From Porticoccus sp002341315 (lineage in GTDB: Bacteria; Pseudomonadota; Gammaproteobacteria; Pseudomonadales; Porticoccaceae), in the NCBI RefSeq assembly GCF_047634355.1, contig NZ_JBLIAL010000012.1: DNA of 64,000 bases, one strand, 5' to 3'. Each line of letters opens with the position of its first letter. The stretch's first letter is position 1. Made by a program: the position numbers and the translations under genes. Positions 53,107 to 62,714 of the stretch are shown here, one piece after another. The notes beneath the pieces were generated by a model that saw only the letters and a list, made by a program, of their open reading frames with translations, was not told the DNA's origin and made no database searches.

Positions 53107-54855
53107 ATGACTGACTTTCCGAAAAAACATCCGCTTCTCTGGGCCTATCTTTTTGCGGCTTACTTTTCACTCAGTTACCACATTCCCATTTATGCGACGG
53201 GCATGGCTGGCTTCATAGGATTGCGCGAAACCATTTTGATGAGCCTGATGTGGCTCATCCCGATACTATTAGTACCCAGATATACCCGGCAACTATTGGC
53301 GCTCAGCGGTCTGATCATGTTGCCGGCAGCGATCATCTCGGTATTCTATTTCATTATCTATGGGCAGGAATTTTCCCAGAGCGCGATTTTTATCGTTTTT
53401 GAATCGAATGCTGCCGAGGGCAGTGAGTTTGTTGTTTCTTATTGGCAATGGTGGTTTATACCCGTGCTGATACTGTTCACAGCTGTACCTATATGGATGT
53501 GGCAACAAGCTCGACCGGTAGCCGTCGGCCATCGCAAACGCTTAGCTTATGCCGCTCTTTTTATACTCATTCCCTTTTTTCCATTTATCAGCACAGCGCT
53601 GACCGAGGAAGATAGCACTCTCAACGATGCGGTTTACCACCAGATGAAGCGGATGGAACCCGCAGCACCCTGGAACCTGATTGTCGGGTACGCAAAATAT
53701 CAGCAGCAGATGGCGAGCATGACAGCCCTGTTGGAAAAAAATCGTCAGGTACAACCTCTCAAAAACCTAAAGTCGAAAGTTGCCACCTTGCCCGATACAG
53801 TAATTCTGGTGCTCGGTGAATCAACCAATCGTCAGCGCATGAGCCTGTACGGTTATCACCGGCCGACAACGCCCCACTTAGATGCTTTGCAGGCAAACAA
53901 TGAGCTTATGGTTTTCACTGATGTAATAACACCCCGGCCCTATACCATAGAAGCACTGCAACAGATTCTGTCATTTGCCGACGCTAAAAACCCGGGTCTG
54001 TTTTTTACCAAGCCAAACCTGTTAAACATGATGCGGCAGGCCGGTTATGATATTACCTGGATTACCAACCAGCAAACCCAGACTCGCCGCAACACCATGC
54101 TCACCACGTTCTCACAGCTGGCTGACCACCAGGTCTACCTGAACAATAATCGGGAACAGAACGCCAACCAGTACGACGAAGTTGTACTGCAACCCTTTGC
54201 AGAGGCCCTGGAATCCGGCGCAGCCAAAAAGCTTATTATCGTTCACCTGCTGGGCACACACCGTGCCTATGAACACCGTTTTCCCGAGACCTACAATCAC
54301 TTTACTGACAGCAGTGGTGTCCCGGAGTGGGTAACACCAAATCTTGTTGAAGATTACAACAACTACGACAACGCCATACTCTACAATGATGAAGTCGTGT
54401 CATCCCTGATTAAGGCGATAGACGGCAAGCACGATAACAGCCTATTGGTATATCTCTCTGATCACGGCGAGGAAGTATACGACTACCCGGATAATCTGTT
54501 TGCGGGACGCAGTGAAGCCGACCCCACATCGGCCATGTACACGGTACCATTCGTGGTCTGGACGTCCCCGAAATTCAGAGAAGCTCGAGATATCGACCAA
54601 TGGCACAGCGCCACAGACCGCCCCTACTCGACTGCCCATTTCATCCACACCTTTGCCGACATGGTCGGGCTGAACTTTGCGGAAATGGATGACCGGGAAA
54701 GTTTGATTTCCCGAAACTTTCAGCAGCTGCCCCGCTGGATAGGTGACCCACTAAATGCCCAGTCACTCAAGCATTACAGCGATGTCATTCAGGATGAAAA
54801 ATCACCCACTCAAACGGCCGACAGGGTTTCAAAAAATATAAAAAGAGCGTTATAG
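53107..54855 (+). CDS. Lipid A/LPS phosphoethanolamine transferase (CptA/EptA family)
   Basis: Inner-membrane enzyme of 582 residues. Five transmembrane helices lie in residues about 10-165, then a periplasmic sulfatase-fold domain. Thr240 in LGESTNRQRMSLYGYHRPTTPHL is the phosphoethanolamine-accepting nucleophile, and LLGTHRAYEHRF and YLSDHGEEVYD provide zinc ligands. It should move phosphoethanolamine from phosphatidylethanolamine onto a lipopolysaccharide sugar. The wording (GYHRPTTP, DHGEEVYD) is closest to the heptose-modifying CptA. It is the first gene of the plus-strand insert and ends at a hairpin. Confidence 0.87.
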   Translation: MTDFPKKHPLLWAYLFAAYFSLSYHIPIYATGMAGFIGLRETILMSLMWLIPILLVPRYTRQLLALSGLIMLPAAIISVFYFIIYGQEFSQSAIFIVFESNAAEGSEFVVSYWQWWFIPVLILFTAVPIWMWQQARPVAVGHRKRLAYAALFILIPFFPFISTALTEEDSTLNDAVYHQMKRMEPAAPWNLIVGYAKYQQQMASMTALLEKNRQVQPLKNLKSKVATLPDTVILVLGESTNRQRMSLYGYHRPTTPHLDALQANNELMVFTDVITPRPYTIEALQQILSFADAKNPGLFFTKPNLLNMMRQAGYDITWITNQQTQTRRNTMLTTFSQLADHQVYLNNNREQNANQYDEVVLQPFAEALESGAAKKLIIVHLLGTHRAYEHRFPETYNHFTDSSGVPEWVTPNLVEDYNNYDNAILYNDEVVSSLIKAIDGKHDNSLLVYLSDHGEEVYDYPDNLFAGRSEADPTSAMYTVPFVVWTSPKFREARDIDQWHSATDRPYSTAHFIHTFADMVGLNFAEMDDRESLISRNFQQLPRWIGDPLNAQSLKHYSDVIQDEKSPTQTADRVSKNIKRAL

Positions 54856-54856
54856 C

Positions 54857-54877
54857 AGCGCTGACAATCAGCGCTTT
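54857..54877 (+). terminator. Hairpin after the phosphoethanolamine transferase gene
   Basis: AGCGCTGA-CAA-TCAGCGCT then TT: perfect eight-pair stem directly after the stop codon but only a short T run, so a weak terminator. Confidence 0.5.
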
Positions 54878-55026
54878 CCAGTTTATTCATCGACTTCTAT
54901 CATCGGGTCTGATCAGATCCGAACAATATTCGTTTTCCTTCCACTGTTGCATCAACATACCGCTGCCAAAAAAGTGATGAAAGGCTTAATATTTATACCC
55001 CAGCCTAATTACAGACGGAGAACCGC

Positions 55027-55359
55027 TTGATACCCGCCACAAAAACCCTGGCCATTACCCTGATCATTTCGGCCTCTTTCACACTAACGAACGCCTGTAC
55101 TTGGGTAAAAATACCCCCTGAGGCAGAGCAGGTGGTGCTATTGCCAGCAGATCGGGTCAACCAGTGCCACCGTGTAGGCCAGATCAACAGCAGCGTGAGA
55201 GCAAATTTAATCGGCTCCATTGCCCGCAATGCCGACAAGGTGCGCAACGAACTGGACAACCTCGCCCGTCAGCAGGCCCTCCAAATGGGAGCCAACACCA
55301 TTGTTCGCCAATCAATTGTCAGTGGCAAAGGTACCTACATCGCCTATGGTTGCCCCTGA
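55027..55359 (+). CDS. DUF4156 family small exported protein
   Basis: Small protein of 110 residues, TTG start. A hydrophobic N-terminus ends in LTNACTWVKI, where DUF4156 proteins have a lipobox; here the residues before Cys (T-N-A) fit the lipobox only poorly. The rest matches the family: PADRVNQCHRVGQINSSV, ELDNLARQQALQMGANTIV and AYGCP, with three further Cys. Predicted to be in the periplasm, perhaps lipid-anchored. Function unknown. Confidence 0.78.
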   Translation: MIPATKTLAITLIISASFTLTNACTWVKIPPEAEQVVLLPADRVNQCHRVGQINSSVRANLIGSIARNADKVRNELDNLARQQALQMGANTIVRQSIVSGKGTYIAYGCP

Positions 55360-55436
55360 AAGCTTTGATAGGTTTCTAAAAGCCCGGAAAATGATGTTAA
55401 ACAACACCCCAGGATTAAAGTACAGGGCCATCCACA

Positions 55437-56483
55437 ATGACCAACTACCGAGTGCGACTTCCCGCTGAATGGGAGCCACAGGATGCCATTCAGCTAAGCT
55501 GGCCCCATGCCGGAACAGACTGGAAGCCGATCCTGAATGAAATTATTCCGGTGTATGAAACACTGGTCAGGCTCCTCACCGGCGCTGGCGAAGTCATCAT
55601 CGCAGTTCCGCCAACAGGACTTAACTCGCTGTCAAAACGGATGTCGCAACTCGGTATCTCAGCTGACAAATTGCAGTTATTCCCGGTTGAAACCAACGAC
55701 ACCTGGGTGCGCGACTACGGTCCTGTCACGGTCGAGACAGACCACGGACTCTGTCTGCTGGATTATCAGTTCAATGCCTGGGGGAACAAACACCCCTGCC
55801 AGCTGGATAACGCCCTCACCTCAGCGCTTGTCGAGCTGGGGGCCTATCCGGGAGCGAGTATTCAGAAGCGCACGCTAATCCTGGAAGGCGGATCCATTGA
55901 AACCGATGGCAATGGCACCCTGCTGACCACGGCCCAGTGTCTGCTGAACCGAAACCGCAATCCCTCACTTGACCAGACAGAGATAGAACAACAACTCTGC
56001 AAAGATCTGGGTGTGAAAAAAATCAACTGGCTACAGCACGGCGCTCTGCAAGGGGACGACACTGACAGTCATGTCGACACCCTGGCAAGACTCTGCCCCA
56101 ATAACGTGATTGCCTATCAGGCCTGCGATGACAAAACCGACAGTCATTTTTCGGAATTACAGCTTATGGCGAACGAATTACAGGGCATGACCAGTGCCGA
56201 TGGCAGCAGCTACCGCCTGATTCCACTGCCCTGGCCCTCTGCAAAATACGATCAAACGGGCCAGCGACTACCTGCCACCTACGCCAACTTTCTGGTTTTC
56301 AACCACCTAGTTATTGTACCTACTTACCGGGATACAAAAGACAGCGAGGCATTGGCGCAACTGGCAAAGGCGTTCCCGGGATACCAGGTCGAGGGGGTTG
56401 ATTGCCTGCCGGTTATCCAACAGCATGGCAGCCTTCACTGTATTACCATGCAATTGCCCAAGGGCACACTGAATGCTCATTAA
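55437..56483 (+). CDS. aguA: Agmatine deiminase
   Basis: Enzyme of 348 residues, peptidylarginine-deiminase fold, converting agmatine to N-carbamoylputrescine and ammonia. RLPAEWEPQDAIQLSWPH, NDTWVRDYGP and ILEGGSIETDGNGTLLTTAQCLLNRNRN are standard. DSHVDTLARL has the catalytic His/Asp and Cys335 in GSLHCITM is the nucleophile. It ends 24 bases before the aguB start; the two form the agmatine route to putrescine. No arginine decarboxylase is in the window. Confidence 0.95.
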   Translation: MTNYRVRLPAEWEPQDAIQLSWPHAGTDWKPILNEIIPVYETLVRLLTGAGEVIIAVPPTGLNSLSKRMSQLGISADKLQLFPVETNDTWVRDYGPVTVETDHGLCLLDYQFNAWGNKHPCQLDNALTSALVELGAYPGASIQKRTLILEGGSIETDGNGTLLTTAQCLLNRNRNPSLDQTEIEQQLCKDLGVKKINWLQHGALQGDDTDSHVDTLARLCPNNVIAYQACDDKTDSHFSELQLMANELQGMTSADGSSYRLIPLPWPSAKYDQTGQRLPATYANFLVFNHLVIVPTYRDTKDSEALAQLAKAFPGYQVEGVDCLPVIQQHGSLHCITMQLPKGTLNAH

Positions 56484-56507
56484 TCCATGACCCGAGGTAA
56501 CGCTTCT

Positions 56508-57389
56508 ATGGCTGAACTAACGATTGGCATTGTCCAACACGCTTGCAGTGAAGACGTGGCCGAAAATCTGGAAAAGACCATGACCGGCATCCGCGAGACA
56601 GCTGCTAACGGAGCCCAGCTGGTGGTATTGCAGGAGTTGCATCGCAGCCTGTATTTTTGCCAGCAGGAAGATACGGCCATGTTCGATCTGGCGGAAACCA
56701 TCCCCGGCCCCACTACCGACCGGCTGGGCGCGCTGGCCAGAGAGCTGGGTGTTGTCATTGTCACATCGTTATTTGAGCGACGCGCGCCGGGTCTCTACCA
56801 CAACACAGCAGTCGTGCTGGACAATGACGGCAGCATCGCCGGAATGTATCGCAAAATGCACATCCCCGATGACCCCGGTTACTATGAAAAATTCTATTTC
56901 ACCCCCGGCGATCTGGGCTTCAACCCGATCCCGACATCACTTGGCAAACTGGGTGTGCTGGTTTGCTGGGACCAATGGTTTCCGGAGGCCGCCCGGCTGA
57001 TGGCAATGGCTGGCGCAGACCTGCTGATCTACCCGACGGCAATCGGCTGGAGTCCCGTGGATGATCATGCAGAACAGCAACGTCAGCGCGAGGCCTGGAT
57101 AACCATTCAGCGCGCACACGCCGTCGCCAATGGCCTGCCAGTGATTAGTGTCAATCGTATTGGCCATGAAGCTGACCCGAAAGGCGGGCCCGGGGCACTG
57201 TTTTGGGGATCCAGCTTCGTCGCAGGGCCACAGGGAGAGATTATCTGGCAGGCAGAGAGTAGCAGGGAGGCGTTCTCAGTGACACAGATCGACCTGAGCC
57301 GCAGCGAGACTGTACGCAGAATATGGCCCTACCTGAGGGATCGCCGCATTGATCACTACAACCAGCTGACCAAACTGTATCGGGATTAA
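56508..57389 (+). CDS. aguB: N-carbamoylputrescine amidase
   Basis: Nitrilase-family enzyme of 293 residues converting N-carbamoylputrescine to putrescine, CO2 and ammonia. The Glu-Lys-Cys triad is Glu43 (LQELHRSLYF), Lys116 (RKMHIPDDPGYYEKFYF) and Cys153 (GVLVCWDQWFPEAAR). The start at 56508 has GAGGTAA eight bases upstream; 56487 would add seven residues. It directly follows aguA and completes the pathway. Confidence 0.95.
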   Translation: MAELTIGIVQHACSEDVAENLEKTMTGIRETAANGAQLVVLQELHRSLYFCQQEDTAMFDLAETIPGPTTDRLGALARELGVVIVTSLFERRAPGLYHNTAVVLDNDGSIAGMYRKMHIPDDPGYYEKFYFTPGDLGFNPIPTSLGKLGVLVCWDQWFPEAARLMAMAGADLLIYPTAIGWSPVDDHAEQQRQREAWITIQRAHAVANGLPVISVNRIGHEADPKGGPGALFWGSSFVAGPQGEIIWQAESSREAFSVTQIDLSRSETVRRIWPYLRDRRIDHYNQLTKLYRD

Positions 57390-57805
57390 CGCAGCTCCAT
57401 ACCAACCAGCATATTCCTGCCCAACCGAGATAACACAACAGTACAAACCATCGACTAAAGTGAATTATCAGCGTCAATTGACCCGCCCGGTTCCCCAAAA
57501 TCCGAAATGCAGAATTATAGTTCGGCAAGATCAGCACCAGACCGTCGGAGAACAAGAGCTCCCTCCGTTCTTATTTCGGGTTCGGGCTCAGCGGGCAGGT
57601 GATCAAACAGATCAGGCACCATAGCTCACTATTTTTATCATGGAATTTTCGAACGCTTTATCCAATACGGCAACTATCACAAACATGCCGGCGAACACCT
57701 TCAGCTGGCACAGGTTCAGGAGGTGAATGAAAGCCTGTTCGTGAATATCTATTCAAAAACACGTATATTCCCAAGTCTTTTTCATCCCCGACTAAGGACA
57801 TATTG
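57390..57805. other. Intergenic region, aguB to djlA
   Basis: 416 bases. A stretch at about 57612-57797 is open in one plus-strand frame (HGIFERFIQYGNYHKHAGEH and on) but has no start codon, no ribosome site and no family I recognise. It could be an eroded gene end. Nothing else is supported. Confidence 0.4.
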
Positions 57806-58591
57806 ATGCTCTTTGCACTTATTGTTGGCGGCCTGATCGGCTACGCCTTTGGCAAACTTCCCGGCTTCCTCATTGGTGCTGCGATCGGTGCTTTCCTTTT
57901 TAACCTGATGAAAAGCCAGCTTATCGGCAAACTTCAGAAAATACAGTCCGGCTTCTTTGAATCTGTCTTTGCCGTCATGGGTGCGCTGTGCAAAGCAGAC
58001 GGTGTGATATCCAGAGACGAGATACAAATGGCTGAAACCATGTTCGCGCGCTTCCGCCTGAATGAAGATCAGAAAGCCAAAGCCAGAGCTGCCTTCAACC
58101 GAGGCAAAGAACAGGACTTTGACTTGGACGCGGAGCTCAACCATTTCCTGCAGATCAGCGGTCGGCAACCGGCTTTACTGAAGATGTTTCTTCAGGTGCA
58201 GGTATCCGCCGTCGCCGCCGATGGAGTTATCCACCCTGCAGAACATGAAATGCTGGTTCAAACCGCCCGAATACTGGGACTGCCTGAAAGCCAGGTCGAT
58301 CAGCTGGAAGCCATGTTGCGTGGAGCCCATACCGGACACACCGGCGCCGGCCCGGGGCAGCGCCCCACCACACAGCAGATTGATGATGCCTACAAGGTAC
58401 TGGGTGTATCGCCCTCTGCCGACGATACCGAGATCAAGAAGGCGTTCCGCAAACTGATGAGTGAGAACCATCCCGACAAACTGGCCGGCAAGGGCCTGCC
58501 TGAGAGCATGCGCGAAATGGCGGAAGAACGAACCCAGGAAATCAGCCACGCCTATGACGTAATCAAGGATGTCCGCAAAAAAAGCGCCTGA
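57806..58591 (+). CDS. djlA: Co-chaperone DjlA
   Basis: Membrane-anchored J-protein of 261 residues. A Gly-rich N-terminal transmembrane segment (about 3-30, GGLIGYAFGKLPGFLIGAAIGAF) anchors it, a TerB-like helical domain follows (about 50-165), and the J domain lies at the C-terminus with HPD (ENHPDKLAGKG). It stimulates DnaK ATPase and, in E. coli, the Rcs response. AAGGA lies seven bases before the ATG. Monocistronic by layout. Confidence 0.93.
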   Translation: MLFALIVGGLIGYAFGKLPGFLIGAAIGAFLFNLMKSQLIGKLQKIQSGFFESVFAVMGALCKADGVISRDEIQMAETMFARFRLNEDQKAKARAAFNRGKEQDFDLDAELNHFLQISGRQPALLKMFLQVQVSAVAADGVIHPAEHEMLVQTARILGLPESQVDQLEAMLRGAHTGHTGAGPGQRPTTQQIDDAYKVLGVSPSADDTEIKKAFRKLMSENHPDKLAGKGLPESMREMAEERTQEISHAYDVIKDVRKKSA

Positions 58592-59010
58592 AATAATCAG
58601 AACCATCGCGATATTTTGGCAGGGCAGTTGTCGTCTCTCTCAAACAACTAATCAGTACGCCTGTTTAGCAATCACAATAGCTTTTTCTGCAAAGCGATAT
58701 ATGAAAAGACGAAAATATCTCGGTAACTATCCGGCACAACCGGTTTGGAATGAAGTATATGAAGGATCATGATGTTTATACTTTTTGTGAGAACTTGCAT
58801 CATTCAAGTATTTAAACCTTCTCTAATAATCAGTCTGTCCTCGATCTTACCTATCAATCCACCAGTATCGCTTAGCGTTCCTTCGAATCTACAACCAGCA
58901 TCGTTCCGATAATCAACGCCTTATTTCCTGTCTAGGCCGCCAAAAACCCCAATAAAAAACCCGCAGTTACGCGGGTTTTTGGATTCCGTCGGACTTAAAC
59001 GGACTATAAA
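58592..59010. other. Intergenic region, djlA to tRNA-Leu
   Basis: 419 bases with lower GC than the neighbours. It holds the terminator at 58955-58980; I see no gene or known RNA in the rest. Confidence 0.5.
58955..58980. terminator. Terminator after tRNA-Leu
   Basis: AAAAACCCGC-AGTTAC-GCGGGTTTTT: perfect stem with T runs on both strands, 31 bases after tRNA-Leu on the minus strand. It closes the tpiA-secG-tRNA transcript and blocks reading from the djlA side. Confidence 0.88.
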
Positions 59011-59095
59011 TGGTGCCCAAGGCCGGACTTGAACCGGCACGGCTTTCGCCACTACCCCCTCAAGATAGCGTGTCTACCAATTCCACCACTTGGGC
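59011..59095 (-). tRNA. tRNA-Leu (GAG)
   Basis: 85 bases, class II tRNA with a long variable arm (GTGGCGAAAGCCGT region) and encoded CCA. The anticodon loop is CTTGAGG with anticodon GAG. The acceptor stem GCCCAAG pairs with CTTGGGC. It follows secG as in E. coli (leuU). Confidence 0.96.
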
Positions 59096-59115
59096 AAAAC
59101 ATTGCTTTAAGCTTC

Positions 59116-59505
59116 CTATTGCGCAGTGTCAGGCACAGGAATATCCGATACGGAACCGGTATCACCGCCCGGAGCAGCAGGAATCTCCTCACCATCTTCC
59201 ACATTGGGAACATCTGATTCCATCATCTGCTGGATAGCTTCCAGCTCTGGCAGAATCTTGTCACCCACTGCCACCTTATCTTTGGCGATCACAGCCAGAG
59301 ATACACTGGTAACAAAAAACAGGGTTGCCAGTATTGCGGTTACTTTGCTGAAGAAATTCCAGCCACCGGCACTGCCCAGGATGGTTTGCGAGGCACCGGC
59401 ACCAAATGAGGCACCCGCCTCTGCGCCTTTTCCCTGCTGCAACAGAATCATGCCAATAATGGCAAGCGCCGTTAACAAATGAACGATCAGTATGATTTTT
59501 TCCAT
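59116..59505 (-). CDS. secG: Protein-export membrane protein SecG
   Basis: Preprotein translocase subunit of 129 residues with two transmembrane helices (about 2-20 and 52-72) around the cytoplasmic loop LLQQGKGAEAGASFGAGASQTILGSAG, the family signature. The C-terminal tail is acidic and Pro-rich. It works with SecYE. Located between tpiA (13-base gap) and tRNA-Leu. Confidence 0.96.
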   Translation of the reverse strand: MEKIILIVHLLTALAIIGMILLQQGKGAEAGASFGAGASQTILGSAGGWNFFSKVTAILATLFFVTSVSLAVIAKDKVAVGDKILPELEAIQQMMESDVPNVEDGEEIPAAPGGDTGSVSDIPVPDTAQ

Positions 59506-59518
59506 TTACTCAATTCAG

Positions 59519-60259
59519 TCAATTCGCAACGCATGCTTTTTTACAAATCTCCCTGAATTCGCCTGAATCCAGAGAGGCCCCGCCGATCAGAGCGCCATCA
59601 ACGTCTTGTTGTGCAAACAGCTCTGCAGCATTGGCAGCTTTAACACTGCCACCGTAAAGTATTCTTGTTTTCATCCCGGGTTCGCCCAATTGCTGACGAA
59701 TTTCCCGATGTATTTCCTGTGCCTGTTCCGCGGTAGCAGTTTTGCCAGTACCTATCGCCCAGACCGGTTCGTAGGCTATCACTCCATTGCACACGGATTC
59801 CAGACCCGCTTGCTCCAATACTGCGTCTAATTGGGCCGCAATCACCGCCAGGGTCTTTCCGGACGCCCTCTGCTCGAGGGTTTCGCCGACACATAGCACC
59901 GGAATCAGACCGCTGCGCTGGCTGGCAACAAACTTCTCCGCTACCTGCCTGTCCTTCTCTCCGAACAGACTGCGACGTTCAGAATGACCAACGAGCACAT
60001 AGCGACACCCGATATCCAGCAACATGTCTGCTGCAACTTCACCGGTATAGGCACCAGCCTGATACTCGGAAACATTCTGGGCGCCCACGTCGATACCGGA
60101 ACCACAGAGTGTAGATACCACTTGTGGGAGATAAACATAAGGTGGGAAAACGGCCACTTCAGCTGTTGTGCTAATCCCCGACAACCCGTCCAGAAGAAGG
60201 TCAATCGCTTCACGACTGCCATTCATTTTCCAGTTGCCTGCCACCAATGGACGTCGCAT
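59519..60259 (-). CDS. tpiA: Triosephosphate isomerase
   Basis: Glycolytic enzyme of 246 residues, TIM barrel. AGNWKMNGS with the catalytic Lys and Asn, LVGHSERRS with catalytic His, AYEPVWAIGTGKTA with catalytic Glu and YGGSV in the phosphate site are intact. Placement downstream of glmM and before secG follows the gammaproteobacterial order. Confidence 0.98.
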   Translation of the reverse strand: MRRPLVAGNWKMNGSREAIDLLLDGLSGISTTAEVAVFPPYVYLPQVVSTLCGSGIDVGAQNVSEYQAGAYTGEVAADMLLDIGCRYVLVGHSERRSLFGEKDRQVAEKFVASQRSGLIPVLCVGETLEQRASGKTLAVIAAQLDAVLEQAGLESVCNGVIAYEPVWAIGTGKTATAEQAQEIHREIRQQLGEPGMKTRILYGGSVKAANAAELFAQQDVDGALIGGASLDSGEFREICKKACVAN

Positions 60260-60420
60260 GTTAGGGTTTTCCCGACCCTGAAAAGGGGCGCAATCTTAGC
60301 GGAGTTGCGGAAAACATACAACCAGTCAGCACGGCTAAATACCGGCCCTGGATACACATGGACCGCACCGGGTATCGCACCATGGATCGGAGTGGATCAA
60401 TCGCTCTTTCGCGCAGCAAA

Positions 60421-61761
60421 CTAGCCAATTTCTTTTTCAACCACGGCGGCAATTTGTTTAACCAGTATATCTACCTGCTGATTGTCCTCTCCCTCGACCA
60501 TCACCCTCACCAGAGGCTCGGTTCCAGAGGGACGGAGCAACACACGGCCTCGTTCTGCCAACTCTGACTCCGCAGCCCCCACAGCTTGCTGAATGGCGGG
60601 AAAATCCTCCAGATTAAATTTCTGCTTGATTCGCACATTGATCATTTTCTGGGGGTACTTTTGCATACCTTTTTTGAGTGCATTCAGAGGCGTATCTGTA
60701 TCGCGCATTGCATGCAATACCTGCAGGGCCGCCACTACCCCATCGCCGGTAGTGGTGAGATCACTGCAGATAATGTGACCCGAGCTCTCCCCCCCCAACT
60801 GCCATTTGCGCTCACGCATTGCCTCAATGACATAACGATCACCCACGTTGGCACGATAAAACGGTATACCGAGCTCCTTGAGTGAAAGCTCCATGCCCAG
60901 GTTACTCATCAAGGTTCCGGCAACACCGCTACATTCGCCGCGCTGGTGACGATGTTTTGCAATCACAAAAAGCAATTCATCGCCATCCACCATATGCCCC
61001 TTGTGATCCACAAACATCACCCGGTCGCCATCGCCATCAAACGCAATGCCCATATCGGCCTTCTCGCGGATAACGGCATCCTGTAGCAGGGCGGGGCGAG
61101 TGGAACCACAGTCCTCATTGATATTAAAACCATCCGGATCCACCGCCATCTCTACAACTTCTGCGCCCAGCTCCCTGAACACATTGGGCCCGGTGTGGTA
61201 GGTGGCGCCATTGGCGCAGTCCACAACAATCTTTAAACCCTGAAAATCACTGCCTGATGGCAGGGTGCCTTTGCAGAACTCGATATAGCGACCCACTGCA
61301 TCGGGAACCCGGTGTGCCTTGCCTAATTTAAGGGAGTCCTCGGTCACTAGTGGCTTGTCCATATAGCTTTCAATGGCCAGCTCCACTTCATCGGGCAACT
61401 TGAAACCATCACCGCCAAAAAACTTTATCCCGTTATCGTAGTAAGGATTGTGGGATGCACTGATGACAATCCCTGCCTGGGCCCGAAAAGTCCGGGTCAA
61501 ATAGGCAATGGCGGGGGTTGGCATCGGGCCTAACAGGGCCACATCGACGCCGGCAGCAATCAGCCCTGCCTGCAGTGCGGACTCAAACATATAACCCGAT
61601 ACCCGGGTATCTTTACCCATAACGATCAGTTTTCGCCCACCGGACTGAGAACTGAAAACTTTGCCTGCAGCCCAACCCAGTTTGAGCACAAAATCTGCTG
61701 TGATCGGATGCACACCAACGCGCCCGCGAATACCATCTGTACCAAAATACATTCTTGCCAT
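60421..61761 (-). CDS. glmM: Phosphoglucosamine mutase
   Basis: Enzyme of 446 residues converting glucosamine-6-P to glucosamine-1-P for wall and LPS precursors. FGTDGIRGRVG opens the protein, ISASHNPYYDNGIKFFG holds the phosphorylated active-site Ser, DGDGDR is the metal-binding loop and GESSGHII the sugar-binding loop. GAGGGA lies before the ATG. It follows folP by 3 bases. Confidence 0.98.
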   Translation of the reverse strand: MARMYFGTDGIRGRVGVHPITADFVLKLGWAAGKVFSSQSGGRKLIVMGKDTRVSGYMFESALQAGLIAAGVDVALLGPMPTPAIAYLTRTFRAQAGIVISASHNPYYDNGIKFFGGDGFKLPDEVELAIESYMDKPLVTEDSLKLGKAHRVPDAVGRYIEFCKGTLPSGSDFQGLKIVVDCANGATYHTGPNVFRELGAEVVEMAVDPDGFNINEDCGSTRPALLQDAVIREKADMGIAFDGDGDRVMFVDHKGHMVDGDELLFVIAKHRHQRGECSGVAGTLMSNLGMELSLKELGIPFYRANVGDRYVIEAMRERKWQLGGESSGHIICSDLTTTGDGVVAALQVLHAMRDTDTPLNALKKGMQKYPQKMINVRIKQKFNLEDFPAIQQAVGAAESELAERGRVLLRPSGTEPLVRVMVEGEDNQQVDILVKQIAAVVEKEIG

Positions 61762-61764
61762 GTT

Positions 61765-62604
61765 TTATCCCTCAACAGCTTGCAATATTTTAAGTGCGTC
61801 GGCGGTCGCCGATATATCATGTACCCGCAGTACTTTTACACCTCGCTGGATTGCCAACATGCCGAGCGCAATACTGCCCACCATGCGCTCTTCTACCGGC
61901 TTGTCCAGAATAGCCCCGACCAACGATTTTCGGGAAACCCCCACGAGCACCGGAAATCCCAGACCCACCAACTCCGGCAAAGACCTGAACAATAGCAAAT
62001 TGTGTTGCAGGGTTTTACCGAACCCAAAGCCCGGGTCAATCAGAATCCTGCTTCGAGGAATACCCGCCGCCTCACAGGCGGCAACCCTCTCCAGTAAAAA
62101 CGTCTTTACGTCGGCTGCTATGTCCACATATCCGGGATTCAGCTGCATATGTTGTGGTTCCCCCAGCATATGCATCAGACAGACTGGCAGCCCACTGGCG
62201 GCGGCAGCAGTCAACGCTCCGGGGCGTCGAAGTGCGCGAACATCATTGATCATTGAGGCACCGGCACGAGCCGCTTCACCAATGACAGCGGGCGTACTGG
62301 TGTCGACTGAAACAGGCACATCGAACCGACTGACTATCGCTTCAACCACTGGCAGAACACGCGCCAACTCTTCTTCAGGTGAAACCGGTTCGGCACCGGG
62401 TCGAGTGGACTCCCCCCCTACGTCAATCAGGTGAGCCCCTTCTGAAAGCATTAAATCAACACGGTTGAGAACCCGGGAGAGATCGGGCTGGCGATTGCCA
62501 GTATAAAACGCGCCGCCATCGGAAAACGAATCCGGTGTGATATTCAATACCGCCATGATTTTCGGTAGAGAAAAATCCATGAACGAATGAGTGAGATCTG
62601 TCAT
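61765..62604 (-). CDS. folP: Dihydropteroate synthase
   Basis: Folate-pathway enzyme of 279 residues, TIM barrel, condensing p-aminobenzoate with dihydropterin pyrophosphate; target of sulfonamides. MAVLNITPDSFSDGG is the diagnostic loop, IDVGGESTRPGAEPV the second loop, and SRKSLVGAILDKPVEER the later substrate site. Downstream of ftsH (110-base gap), the standard location. Confidence 0.97.
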   Translation of the reverse strand: MTDLTHSFMDFSLPKIMAVLNITPDSFSDGGAFYTGNRQPDLSRVLNRVDLMLSEGAHLIDVGGESTRPGAEPVSPEEELARVLPVVEAIVSRFDVPVSVDTSTPAVIGEAARAGASMINDVRALRRPGALTAAAASGLPVCLMHMLGEPQHMQLNPGYVDIAADVKTFLLERVAACEAAGIPRSRILIDPGFGFGKTLQHNLLLFRSLPELVGLGFPVLVGVSRKSLVGAILDKPVEERMVGSIALGMLAIQRGVKVLRVHDISATADALKILQAVEG

Positions 62605-62714
62605 GCAACCTTACTCATCAACAGAGGAAAGGAAAGAATCAGGATACCTTGCCACCGACTCAAAAAATGTGATTGTACAGCCCCCGGCCCATTAAGGACG
62701 GGGGTGTCGGACCA

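Noticed and set aside
62640..62714. Terminator between ftsH and folP
   Set aside because: C-rich and G-rich arms could pair (CCCCCG / CGGGGG), but the loop is long and there is no adjacent T run.
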